A stretch of DNA of 64,000 nt from Isoptericola dokdonensis DS-3 (GTDB taxonomy: Bacteria > Actinomycetota > Actinomycetes > Actinomycetales > Cellulomonadaceae). A program made the translations under genes and the position numbers. This document shows, piece after piece, positions 25,436 to 32,740 of the stretch (its first letter is position 1; every line of letters starts with the position of its first letter). Under the pieces are notes generated by a model that was not told the DNA's origin, searched no databases, and worked only from the letters and a program-made list of their open reading frames with translations. The stretch lies in the NCBI RefSeq assembly GCF_001636295.1, contig NZ_CP014209.1, positions 310,001 to 374,000 on the forward strand, read 5' to 3'.

Positions 25436-25468
25436 CTCAAGTTTGAGGCGACTCAGTAAATATGTCAA
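25436..25468 (-). promoter_or_regulatory. Promoter with TetR operator for the oxidoreductase-hydrolase operon
   Basis: On the minus strand TTGACA (25468-25463) is followed after 17 bases by CAAACT (25445-25440). The -10 lies inside the palindrome CTCAAGTTTGAG (25436-25447), so repressor binding would block polymerase. The same operator design occurs at 22713-22724. CTTGAG at 25421 pairs with the same CTCAAG and may form a second half-site. Confidence 0.65.
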
Positions 25469-25550
25469 GGGATGCCGAGCTGTTGTGATCCTCGCCGCGA
25501 CCGCCGCTCTCGGTGTGCGTCGACGCCTGCCGGTGGCGAGGATGCGGAGC

Positions 25551-26633
25551 ATGGCCGACTCGTCCTCCTCGCACCTCGTCCGGGGGCTCACCGCCGTGCA
25601 ACGCGTGTGGGCGCGGCACCCGCGCTGGTCGATCGCGCTCAAGGGTTCGATCGCCGCGGCGCTGGCGTGGGTGGTCGGGGTGATCGCGCCCGAGCCGTTC
25701 TCGGAATACCCCTACTACGCGCCGCTGGGCGCGGTGATCGCCACGATGAGCACGGTCGCGCGGTCGGTGCGCGAGTCGGTGCAGGCGGTCGGTGCGCTGC
25801 TCCTCGGCGCGGTCATCGCGTGGACCGCCGACCTGGTCATCGAGCCCGGGGCGCCAGGGATCGCCCTGGTCGTGGGGGTCGCGCTGCTGTGCGCGGGCTG
25901 GCGCGGGTTCGGGGAGATGGGCTCGTGGGTGGTCAACTCCGCGCTGTTCGTCCTCATCCTCGGCAACGCCGACGCCCTGGAGTACGCCGGCGTGTACGGC
26001 GGGCTGATCACGGTGGGCGCGGCGATCGGGGTCGGCGTCAACCTGCTCTACCCGCCCCTGCCGCTGACGCCGTCGGAGTTCGCCCTCGACCACCTGCGGG
26101 ACGTCCTGGTCGAACAGCTGGAGACGGTCGCGGACGGCCTGGAGAACGAGACGACGCTGGACGTCGAGGCGTGGGAGGCGCAGCGCCGCAACCTGGGCCC
26201 GACGATCGTGCGGGTCCGCGACGCCGTCGCCGCGGTCCGGGAGGAGACCCGCGCGAACCTCCGGGTGATGCGGCACCGCGGCCAGGCCCGGTCCCAGCTG
26301 CGACGGGCGGAGGCCCTGGAGTCGGTGTCGGACGTCGTCGACGTCGTCGTGCGACTCCTCGTGGAGTGGGAGGGGCGCTCGCAGGACGAGGTCGCCCTGG
26401 GGTCACGGCTGCGGCCCGCGTTCGCCCTGGCCCTGCGCCGTTTCGGTGCCGCGCTCCGGTCCGCCGGGCCGGACGGCGCCGACGCAGACGCAGCGGCGGC
26501 GCTGACGGAGGCGCTCGACGAGGCGAGCGAGGAGCTGCGTGAGGCGCGGCGGGGGACCGACCACGACTACCTGGTCGCCGGGGCGCTGCTGGTGACCCTG
26601 CGTCGCGGTGCGAGCACGCTCACCGGGCCCTGA
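25551..26633 (+). CDS. FUSC-like/aromatic acid exporter family membrane protein, 360 aa
   Basis: The N-terminal ~180 residues hold about six closely spaced hydrophobic segments ('GSIAAALAWVVGVIAPEPF', 'APLGAVIATMSTVARSV', 'VGVALLCAGWRGFG'). They are followed by a long soluble helical domain of ~170 residues with Arg/Glu-rich coiled-coil character. This matches the FUSC/ArAE half-transporter organisation (YhfK/AaeB related). The ATG at 25551 is chosen for the GAGGA eight bases upstream; an ATG at 25542 is possible. It is divergent from the TetR-controlled operon. The substrate is unknown. Confidence 0.8.
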   Translation: MADSSSSHLVRGLTAVQRVWARHPRWSIALKGSIAAALAWVVGVIAPEPFSEYPYYAPLGAVIATMSTVARSVRESVQAVGALLLGAVIAWTADLVIEPGAPGIALVVGVALLCAGWRGFGEMGSWVVNSALFVLILGNADALEYAGVYGGLITVGAAIGVGVNLLYPPLPLTPSEFALDHLRDVLVEQLETVADGLENETTLDVEAWEAQRRNLGPTIVRVRDAVAAVREETRANLRVMRHRGQARSQLRRAEALESVSDVVDVVVRLLVEWEGRSQDEVALGSRLRPAFALALRRFGAALRSAGPDGADADAAAALTEALDEASEELREARRGTDHDYLVAGALLVTLRRGASTLTGP

Positions 26634-26654
26634 GCCGGTCCGCCGCCGGTCGCC

Positions 26655-27332
26655 TCAGCGCGCGGTGGCGGCGTCGTCGGGGCTGCCGACGGTACCGGCG
26701 AGCTGCGCGAGCAGGGCGGAGGCGTCGAGCCGTCCCTGCCGCTGCGCCGCGTGCGCGTACCGGAGCACGCGCAGGGCCAGCTCCCGCACGGCCACGTTGG
26801 CGTGGTTCGAGTGCTGGCGCAGCAGCGCGAAGGCCTCGTCGTCGTCGAGGTCCAGCACGAGGGCGAGCACGGCCTTGGCCTGCTCGATGTCGCGACGGCT
26901 GCGCGCCGCGGCCTCGATCTCGACGTCGGCGCGGCGGGCGGCGTGGCGGGCGACCGGTCCCGTGAGGTCGGCGACGGTCCCGTGGACCTCCGGCCCGTGC
27001 TCCCCGCTGCGGGGCTCGCCGACCATGCACACGAGCCGCTCGGCGCCGCGGGCGTCGACGATCCGGTGCAGCGAGCCGAACGGCTCGAGGCCGGAGCCGG
27101 CGATGCCGCCGAGCTGGTCCCGCACCCGGTCACGGTCCTGCGGGTGCTTGTGGGCGAGCACGAGCTCGGTGGTGGGTACCACCTCGCCGGGCTCGAACCC
27201 GTGGATGCGGTAGGTCTCGTCGGACCACCACCAGCGCTGCGTCGCGACGTCGACCCGGTACGCGCCGGTCGCCGCGACGTCACCGCGCACGAGCGCGCGT
27301 CCGAGCAGAGAGATCTCCGGGGTTGTCGTCAT
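26655..27332 (-). CDS. PAS-ANTAR regulatory protein, 225 aa
   Basis: The N-terminal half is a PAS fold ('WWWSDETYRIHGFEPGEVVP', 'HPQDRDRVRDQLGG', 'GEPRSGEHGPEVHGTVADLT'). The C-terminal half (about 140-190) is an ANTAR RNA-binding helix bundle ('DIEQAKAVLALVLDLDDDEA', then 'RELALRVLRYA'). Such proteins bind paired hairpins in nascent RNA to prevent termination after sensing a signal through PAS. The target RNA is not evident here. It is convergent with the FUSC-like gene and divergent from the SDR at 27.6 kb. Confidence 0.88.
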   Translation of the reverse strand: MTTTPEISLLGRALVRGDVAATGAYRVDVATQRWWWSDETYRIHGFEPGEVVPTTELVLAHKHPQDRDRVRDQLGGIAGSGLEPFGSLHRIVDARGAERLVCMVGEPRSGEHGPEVHGTVADLTGPVARHAARRADVEIEAAARSRRDIEQAKAVLALVLDLDDDEAFALLRQHSNHANVAVRELALRVLRYAHAAQRQGRLDASALLAQLAGTVGSPDDAATAR

Positions 27333-27610
27333 CGGTCCTCCTCACCGATGCCGTGGCGGCCGCTTCTTGACCGTCTCCACGACAGGTGTCCCCTCCCGGG
27401 ACGGCCGACGCGGGGTGTCGTCGTCCTGGAGACGAGCCGGACGCGGAGGTGCCGGCCGATCGGGGGCTGGTGACTGGGCTCCCGTCCGATCAGGATCGCA
27501 CATCCCTGTGACGCCTTCATCACGGTGGCCGAGTGGACCGCCCCGGGCTACCGTCGGAGTGAGGTCAAGGCGCGGCTTCGCCCGACGTTCACCCCACCAG
27601 GAGGACACCG

Positions 27611-28468
27611 ATGACCGACCAAGCGTTCCCGGCCCAGCAGCAGCAGCCCCCGGGCCTGACCGGAGCGATGGACCCCGTCCCCGACCACGGCGAGACGAGC
27701 TACCGCGGCAGCGGCCGGCTCGACGGCCTGGGCGCGCTGATCACGGGCGGGGACTCCGGGATCGGGCGGGCGGTGGCGATCGCGTTCGCCCGCGAGGGTG
27801 CTGACGTCGCGATCGGCTACCTGCCCGAGGAGCAGGAGGACGCCGAGGAGACCGCCCGCTGGGTCACGAAGACCGGCCGGACGGCGGTGCTGCTGCCCGG
27901 TGACCTGACGGAGGAGCGCACCGCCCGTGCCCTGCCCGAGCGTGCCGCCGAGGCGCTCGGCGGCCTCGACGTCCTGGTCAACAACGCCGGTTTCCAGATG
28001 GCGCGACGCGACGCGTTCGAGGACGTCACGACCGACGAGATCGACCGTGTCATGCGCACGAACCTGTACGCCCTGTTCTGGGTGACCCAGTCGGCGCTGC
28101 GCCACCTGGGGGAGGGGTCGAGCATCGTCAACAACTCCTCGATCCAGGCGTACCAGCCGTCGACGGCGCTGCTGGACTACGCCTCGACGAAGGCCGCGAT
28201 CAACAACCTGACGGTCAACCTCGCGGCCGAGCTCGGTCCGCGTGGGATCCGCGTGAACGCGGTGGCGCCCGGGCCCATCTGGACGCCGCTGCAGCCGGCC
28301 ACCCAGCCCGAGGAGAAGATCGAGAAGTTCGGGCAGGACACGCCTCTGGGGCGGGCGGGCCAGCCTGCCGAGGTCGCGCCCGCCTTCGTCTTCCTCGCCT
28401 CGCCGTCGGACGCCGGGTACGTGTCCGGCACCGTGCTGGGCGTGACCGGCGGCAAGCCCGTCTTCTGA
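27611..28468 (+). CDS. SDR family oxidoreductase, general-stress-protein-39 type, 285 aa
   Basis: It has the long N-terminal extension (about 45 residues, 'MTDQAFPAQQQQPPGLTGAM', in short Gln/Pro-rich) typical of the YdaD/YhdG/GSP39 SDR group. The Rossmann core follows: 'ITGGDSGIGRAVAIAFAREG', 'VNNAGFQMAR', catalytic Ser in 'NNSSIQAYQPS' and 'YASTKAAINN', and the C-terminal 'GYVSGTVLGVTGG'. These enzymes are linked to general stress and glucose/alcohol oxidation. The ribosome site AGGAGGA precedes the ATG. A GTT-type stress promoter was not found. Confidence 0.9.
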   Translation: MTDQAFPAQQQQPPGLTGAMDPVPDHGETSYRGSGRLDGLGALITGGDSGIGRAVAIAFAREGADVAIGYLPEEQEDAEETARWVTKTGRTAVLLPGDLTEERTARALPERAAEALGGLDVLVNNAGFQMARRDAFEDVTTDEIDRVMRTNLYALFWVTQSALRHLGEGSSIVNNSSIQAYQPSTALLDYASTKAAINNLTVNLAAELGPRGIRVNAVAPGPIWTPLQPATQPEEKIEKFGQDTPLGRAGQPAEVAPAFVFLASPSDAGYVSGTVLGVTGGKPVF

Positions 28469-28502
28469 CGGACCCTCGACCTGCCGCCGACGGCGGGGTC
28501 CG
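28469..28502. terminator. Hairpin terminator between the SDR and GT2 genes
   Basis: CGGACCC (28469-28475) pairs with GGGTCCG (28496-28502), with a second inner stem GCCG/CGGC. It lies between two convergent genes. Confidence 0.6.
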
Positions 28503-28510
28503 GCCCGCGC

Positions 28511-29236
28511 TCAGCCGGCCAGGCCCCGCCGCGCCTGCTCCCGTGGCGCCAGGTCGTCGCGCAGGTGCCGGGCGTAGCCGCCGGGGGTGCGCCCGACCAG
28601 CCGCGCCGAGGTGAGCACCTCGCCCGCGGCGTCGGCCACGACGTGCGCGCCGACGCCGCGGGCGGCCTCGACCAGCGCGACGTCCTCGTGCTCCGGCAGG
28701 GCGGCGAACCCGCCGGCGGCGAGATAGAAGGACAGCCGGATGCCGAGGTTGGCGCCGTGCACGTGCCCGTTCGCGACCCCCGGGGCGTGGGAGGCGCGCC
28801 AGGCCGTGGCGCGATCGGGCGACAGGTCGTCCAGCCGGGGGCGCACCGTGCCCACGACCACGTCGGCGCCGGCCTCCGCCAACGTCACCTGGCGCGTCAG
28901 CCAGCCCACGGGGACCGTGGAGTCCGCGTCGGTGCAGGAGAGCCACGTCCGCGCGGCCGGCACGCCCCGCGGTGCCACGTCGGCGCCGGCCCGGCGCGCG
29001 GCGCCGACACCCACGCCCCCGGTGACGACCGTGCGGAAGCCCGCGGCGCGGGCGATCGACGCGCTGGCGTCCGTGCAGCCGTCGAGCACCACGACGACCT
29101 CGACAGCCAGGTCGCCGCGCAGTCCGCGCAGGTGACCCACGGCGCGGTGCAGCGCCCCCAGGCAGCCCGGCAGCAGGTCCTCCTCGTCGCGCACGGGCAC
29201 CACGACCAGCACGGACCGCAGCCGGGCGCCGGTCAC
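28511..29236 (-). CDS. Glycosyltransferase family 2, 241 aa
   Basis: The GT-A fold is seen in 'VVVPVRDEEDLLPGCLGAL' at the N-terminus, 'VVVVLDGCTDAS' around residue 50 and the DxD-like 'WLSCTDADSTVPVGWL' near residue 100. It has no membrane anchor, so it is probably cytosolic. It is the third gene of a leftward cluster. Its GTG start (29236) forms a GTGA overlap with the methyltransferase stop, implying strict co-translation. It is probably one step of a secreted glycolipid or modified-sugar pathway; the product is unknown. Confidence 0.85.
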   Translation of the reverse strand: MTGARLRSVLVVVPVRDEEDLLPGCLGALHRAVGHLRGLRGDLAVEVVVVLDGCTDASASIARAAGFRTVVTGGVGVGAARRAGADVAPRGVPAARTWLSCTDADSTVPVGWLTRQVTLAEAGADVVVGTVRPRLDDLSPDRATAWRASHAPGVANGHVHGANLGIRLSFYLAAGGFAALPEHEDVALVEAARGVGAHVVADAAGEVLTSARLVGRTPGGYARHLRDDLAPREQARRGLAG

Positions 29237-30603
29237 CGCAGGCCTTCCGCCGTGGCGACGGAGACGGCGGGACGCCGGGCCAGGACCTCCAGGAGGAAGT
29301 CCTCCTCGGCGTGCCGCACCTGGACCGCCAGGTCGGGGTGGGACCGCAGGACGTCGTGCACCCGGTCGCCGCCCGACGGGTACGCCGGGACCTCGTGGCG
29401 CCAGTGGCACGCGACCACGACGCCGTCGGGGGCCAGGGACCCGAGCACGCGCGACAGCGTCCGGTCGAGGTCCTCGGGACCGTAGTAGTACAGGACCTCC
29501 GACAGCACGACGAGGTCGAAGGTGCCGTCCGGCCACTGGTCGGGGGTGTCGAGGCGCAGGAGCTCGACGCCGTCGCCGAGCCGGTCCCGGGCCGCCGCGA
29601 GGGGCGCGTCCGCGATGTCGACGCCGGTGACCCGGTCGCAGCGGGCGGTGAGCTCCCGGGTGAGCACCCCGGTGGAGCAGCCCAGCTCCAGCGCGTGCCG
29701 GAAGCGCTCGCGGGGCAGGCTCGCGAGCAGCACGGCACGCTTGCGCTCCTCGTACCAGCGGGACTCGAAGCCCCACGGGTCGTCGCGGCCGGCGTAGAAG
29801 CGGTCGAAGTAGTCCCGCCCGAGCGACGTGCGGGCCCCGCTCGGCGCCGGGCCCGCGCCCGGCCCGTCGGCCGCCTCGACGAAGACCTCGACCGGACGGT
29901 CCGCCCGTCGGAGCATCTCGGGGCCCACGACGGCGACGTCCTCGACGTCGGGGAGCACCTGGCTCGCGTGGGTGCGCACGGCGGCCGACTTGGCGGCGGA
30001 CTCCGCGGCGGTCAGGGGCAGCCCGCGCAGGTCCGCCCACGGCACGTCCGGGGCGTCCGGGTCGCCCCAGTGCCACCACCAGATCGGGTACTCCAGGAGC
30101 CTCGCCCCGTGCCGACGGGCCACCTGCGCCGCGACCTCGCCCGCGACCCGGTGGTCGCGGTGCCCGTCCCCGCGCCACGGCGCACAGACGACCACCCGTG
30201 GCCCGCCGGTCACGACGAGCAGCTCGTCGAGCGGACCGGCGAGGTCCTCGCGGTGCTCACGCAGCCCGCCGTCCGGCAGCCCGAGCAGGACGAGCCGCAG
30301 GTGGGGAGCGAGCACGGCGACGGCCTCGGCGACCTCACGGCGCCGCTCGGCGCGCAGCTGGTCCGCATCGCGTCCCGGGTGGGACGCCTCGCCGTCAGTC
30401 GCGACCAGCACGGTGACCGGCACGCCGCGCGCGGCGAGCCGGTGGACGAGGCCGCCCGCGCCGAGGGACTCGTCGTCGGGGTGCGCCGCCACGACGAACA
30501 GCGCGTCGACGTCGTCGACGTCCAGCGGTGCGGGCCGGTCCAGGATGCCGGCGGCGACCCAGGCGTCCTCCGGCGTTCCCGGCTCGCGGTGGTCGAACGT
30601 CAC
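29233..30603 (-). CDS. PIG-L family deacetylase/SAM-dependent methyltransferase fusion, 456 aa
   Basis: The N-terminal domain (about 30-240) is a zinc-dependent N-acetylglucosamine deacetylase of the PIG-L/MshB type: 'VVAAHPDDESLGAGG' (metal ligands His41, Asp44) and 'GDGHRDHRVAGE'. The C-terminal domain (about 262-456) is a NodS-like SAM methyltransferase with 'DPWGFESRWYEERKRA' and the SAM loop 'ALELGCSTGVLT'. Deacetylation followed by N-methylation of the same sugar is the simplest reading. Both the start (GTG 30603, GTGA overlap) and the stop overlap the flanking genes by 4 bases. Confidence 0.88.
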   Translation of the reverse strand: MTFDHREPGTPEDAWVAAGILDRPAPLDVDDVDALFVVAAHPDDESLGAGGLVHRLAARGVPVTVLVATDGEASHPGRDADQLRAERRREVAEAVAVLAPHLRLVLLGLPDGGLREHREDLAGPLDELLVVTGGPRVVVCAPWRGDGHRDHRVAGEVAAQVARRHGARLLEYPIWWWHWGDPDAPDVPWADLRGLPLTAAESAAKSAAVRTHASQVLPDVEDVAVVGPEMLRRADRPVEVFVEAADGPGAGPAPSGARTSLGRDYFDRFYAGRDDPWGFESRWYEERKRAVLLASLPRERFRHALELGCSTGVLTRELTARCDRVTGVDIADAPLAAARDRLGDGVELLRLDTPDQWPDGTFDLVVLSEVLYYYGPEDLDRTLSRVLGSLAPDGVVVACHWRHEVPAYPSGGDRVHDVLRSHPDLAVQVRHAEEDFLLEVLARRPAVSVATAEGLR

Positions 30604-31667
30604 CACGGCAGCTCCCCGGCGGCGCGGAGGTCGCGGCCCAGGGCGGCCGCGTCCCGCTCCGCGTGGTGCTGGCGCACGTACACGCCGAGGTCGGCGACCC
30701 GGCGCGCGAACGGCTCGTCCGCCGTCAACGGGCCCGGGCCGAGGGCGTGCGCGCACCGCCGCTGCACCTCCTCGACGGCGTCCGCGACGACGGTCCGCAC
30801 CCGGCGGGCCAGCACGGCGGACGGCGCGCCGTCGATCCCCGCGTCGACCGCGTCGGCCGCCGCGGCGAGAGACGTCCGCGCGGCGGTGAGGGCGACGTCG
30901 ACCGCGCCGAGGTGGGCCAGCGCCAGCGGGTCCGGCTCCCGTCGGCCGAGCGCTTCCCACAGCGTGCGCGCCAGCCCGACGGCCCCGCCCCACCAGCAGG
31001 CCGCGACCCCGATGCCGCCCCAGGCGAAGCCCGGCCGGTGCAGGTACCACCCGGCGGGTCCGACCGGCACGGCCCGGGCGGCCTCGAACGTCACCGGTGC
31101 GCTGACCACCTGGGCCAGGCCGCGCGACACCCAGGGCCCGGTGGCGGGGCGGACACCGTCACCGCGCAGGTGCACGGCGAAGAGTCGGCGCTCGCGGTCA
31201 CCGACCCAGGCGGTGACCAGCGCGTGGGAGAGCGAGCCCGCCAGCGAGCACCACGGCTTCGTGCCGGACAGGACCCAGCCGCCGTCGTGCTCGCGGGCCT
31301 CGAGCCGGGCACCTGGCCCCTCGGCGGCATAGACGCCCCAGGTGCTCCCCGACCCCGCCCGCACGGGGCCGAGATCGACCGGACCCGGCGCCTGGGCGAG
31401 CACGGCGAGGGCGTCCAGGTGCGGTTCCAGGATGCGCGCCACCCCGACGTCGGCCGCCGCGACCGACGCGAGCGCCGACCACAGGGCGGTCGTCGAACCC
31501 GTCCCGGGCTGGGGGAGCTCTGCCGACGCGTCCACCGTCCACGCCAGGACGGCGTCCACGTCGTCGGGGCGGGACACCGCGTCGGCGAGGCGGGCGGCGT
31601 CGACGCGGACGGGGTCGTCCGGGCGGAGCAGGGCGGGAGCCGGCGTCGCCGGCCCGGGGTCGCTCAA
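30600..31667 (-). CDS. Acyl-CoA dehydrogenase-like protein, 355 aa
   Basis: The protein resembles the acyl-CoA dehydrogenase fold: a helical N-terminal part, a central beta part ('VYAAEGPGARLEAREHDGGWVLSGTKPWCSLAG', FAD/substrate region) and a C-terminal helical bundle. The usual catalytic Glu position is not evident. The start is a TTG at 31667 with an ideal GGAGGT seven bases upstream; no ATG or GTG fits. It heads the three-gene cluster with the PIG-L/methyltransferase fusion and GT2, to which it is coupled by a 4-base overlap. Confidence 0.8.
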   Translation of the reverse strand: MSDPGPATPAPALLRPDDPVRVDAARLADAVSRPDDVDAVLAWTVDASAELPQPGTGSTTALWSALASVAAADVGVARILEPHLDALAVLAQAPGPVDLGPVRAGSGSTWGVYAAEGPGARLEAREHDGGWVLSGTKPWCSLAGSLSHALVTAWVGDRERRLFAVHLRGDGVRPATGPWVSRGLAQVVSAPVTFEAARAVPVGPAGWYLHRPGFAWGGIGVAACWWGGAVGLARTLWEALGRREPDPLALAHLGAVDVALTAARTSLAAAADAVDAGIDGAPSAVLARRVRTVVADAVEEVQRRCAHALGPGPLTADEPFARRVADLGVYVRQHHAERDAAALGRDLRAAGELPW

Positions 31668-31851
31668 GGCAGAGACCTCCGCGGGTGCAGGAAGGGCCCA
31701 CCTCTGGACCGGGCACCAGGATGCTCGGTCGCCCCCGGCCCGCGCAAGTGAGCGGGCCCCGGGCCCCGCCCGGATGCATGCCGTCGCGCTCCGTGCCGAT
31801 GATGGAGCACGACCCCGGCGGGCGACCGCCACCACGGAGAGGAGCACAGAC

Positions 31852-32121
31852 ATGCCGCGACGAGACCCCGGCCCCAGCGTCAAGGACGACGAGCTGTACG
31901 AGAAGCTCCGCGACGAGGGCAACAGCAAGGAGAAGTCCGCGCGGATCGCCAACGCGGCCGCCGCCCGCGGGCGTGACGCCGTCGGGTCCCAGGGCGGGAA
32001 GTCCGGGTCCTACGACGACTGGACGGTCGCCGACCTGCGCAGGCGTGCCGCCGAGCTCGGCATCGAGGGCCGGTCCGGCATGCGCAAGGCGGGGCTGATC
32101 GACGCCCTGCGCTCGCACTGA
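31852..32121 (+). CDS. Small Rho-N-domain-like (DUF7218-type) protein, 89 aa
   Basis: This is a short basic protein. The first half ('PGPSVKDDELYEKLRDEGNS', then 'KEKSARIANAAAARG') matches a small family found widely in actinobacteria and proteobacteria. The last ~35 residues ('WTVADLRRRAAELGIEGRSG', then 'KAGLIDALR') are a Rho-termination-factor N-terminal/SAP-like helix-extended-loop-helix motif that binds nucleic acid. GAGAGGAG precedes the ATG. The role is unknown; a nucleoid or stress role is possible. Confidence 0.82.
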   Translation: MPRRDPGPSVKDDELYEKLRDEGNSKEKSARIANAAAARGRDAVGSQGGKSGSYDDWTVADLRRRAAELGIEGRSGMRKAGLIDALRSH

Positions 32122-32142
32122 CGCCGGCGCCGCGCACCGGGT

Positions 32143-32691
32143 TCAGGGACCTGGGCGCCACTCGTGCGCGAGGACCGCCCACAGCTGCTGGTCGTAGCGG
32201 TCGCCCTGGAAGGACCACGCCTCGCGGCGGACGCCCTCGAGCGTCATCCCGAGCCGACGTGCGACGGCGGCGCTGCGCTCGTTGTCGGCGCGGCACTGCC
32301 ACTCGGCCCGGTGCAGCCCACGGGTGACGAGGGCCCAGTCGAGCAGGACGGTGCACGCTCGCGTGACGAGGCCATGGCCCTGCGCGGCAGGCTCCGTCCA
32401 GCAGCCGACCTCGCAGGTGCCGGCGGCGGCGTCGAACGTCGTGAACAGGACACCGCCCACCAGGACGTCGTCGCGCCAGATGCCGAACAGGCCCCCGGCG
32501 TCGCGTGCGCGGCGGTCCGCGTACCGCGTGAGCGTGGCACGCGCCCCGTCGACGTCGTCGGTGACGAACGTCGGACCCACCCATGGTCGGATGTGCTCGC
32601 GGGCCCGGTCCATGTGGTCGGCGAGCTCGTCGGCGTGCCACACCTCGAGCGGGGCCAGGCGCGCGCCGTGGGACAGCGGTCGCGAGAACAT
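32143..32691 (-). CDS. GNAT acetyltransferase, RimJ/RimL type, 182 aa
   Basis: This is a GNAT-fold N-acetyltransferase. 'VGCWTEPAAQGHGLVTRACTVLLDWAL' carries the acetyl-CoA-binding Q/RxxGxG/A loop (QGHGLV), and 'CRADNERSAAVARRLGMTLEG' is the RimJ/L hallmark, as is the N-terminal 'LEVWHADELADHMDRAREHI'. Ribosomal-protein or small-molecule N-acetylation is possible. The ATG at 32691 has AGGAGGACC directly upstream. It is followed (convergently) by the Rho-N protein and lies downstream of the kinase gene by 49 bases on the same strand. Confidence 0.88.
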   Translation of the reverse strand: MFSRPLSHGARLAPLEVWHADELADHMDRAREHIRPWVGPTFVTDDVDGARATLTRYADRRARDAGGLFGIWRDDVLVGGVLFTTFDAAAGTCEVGCWTEPAAQGHGLVTRACTVLLDWALVTRGLHRAEWQCRADNERSAAVARRLGMTLEGVRREAWSFQGDRYDQQLWAVLAHEWRPGP

Positions 32692-32740
32692 CGGTCCTCC
32701 TCGTCGGTCGACCTGGAGCAGTGCGGACGGACGGCAGGGC

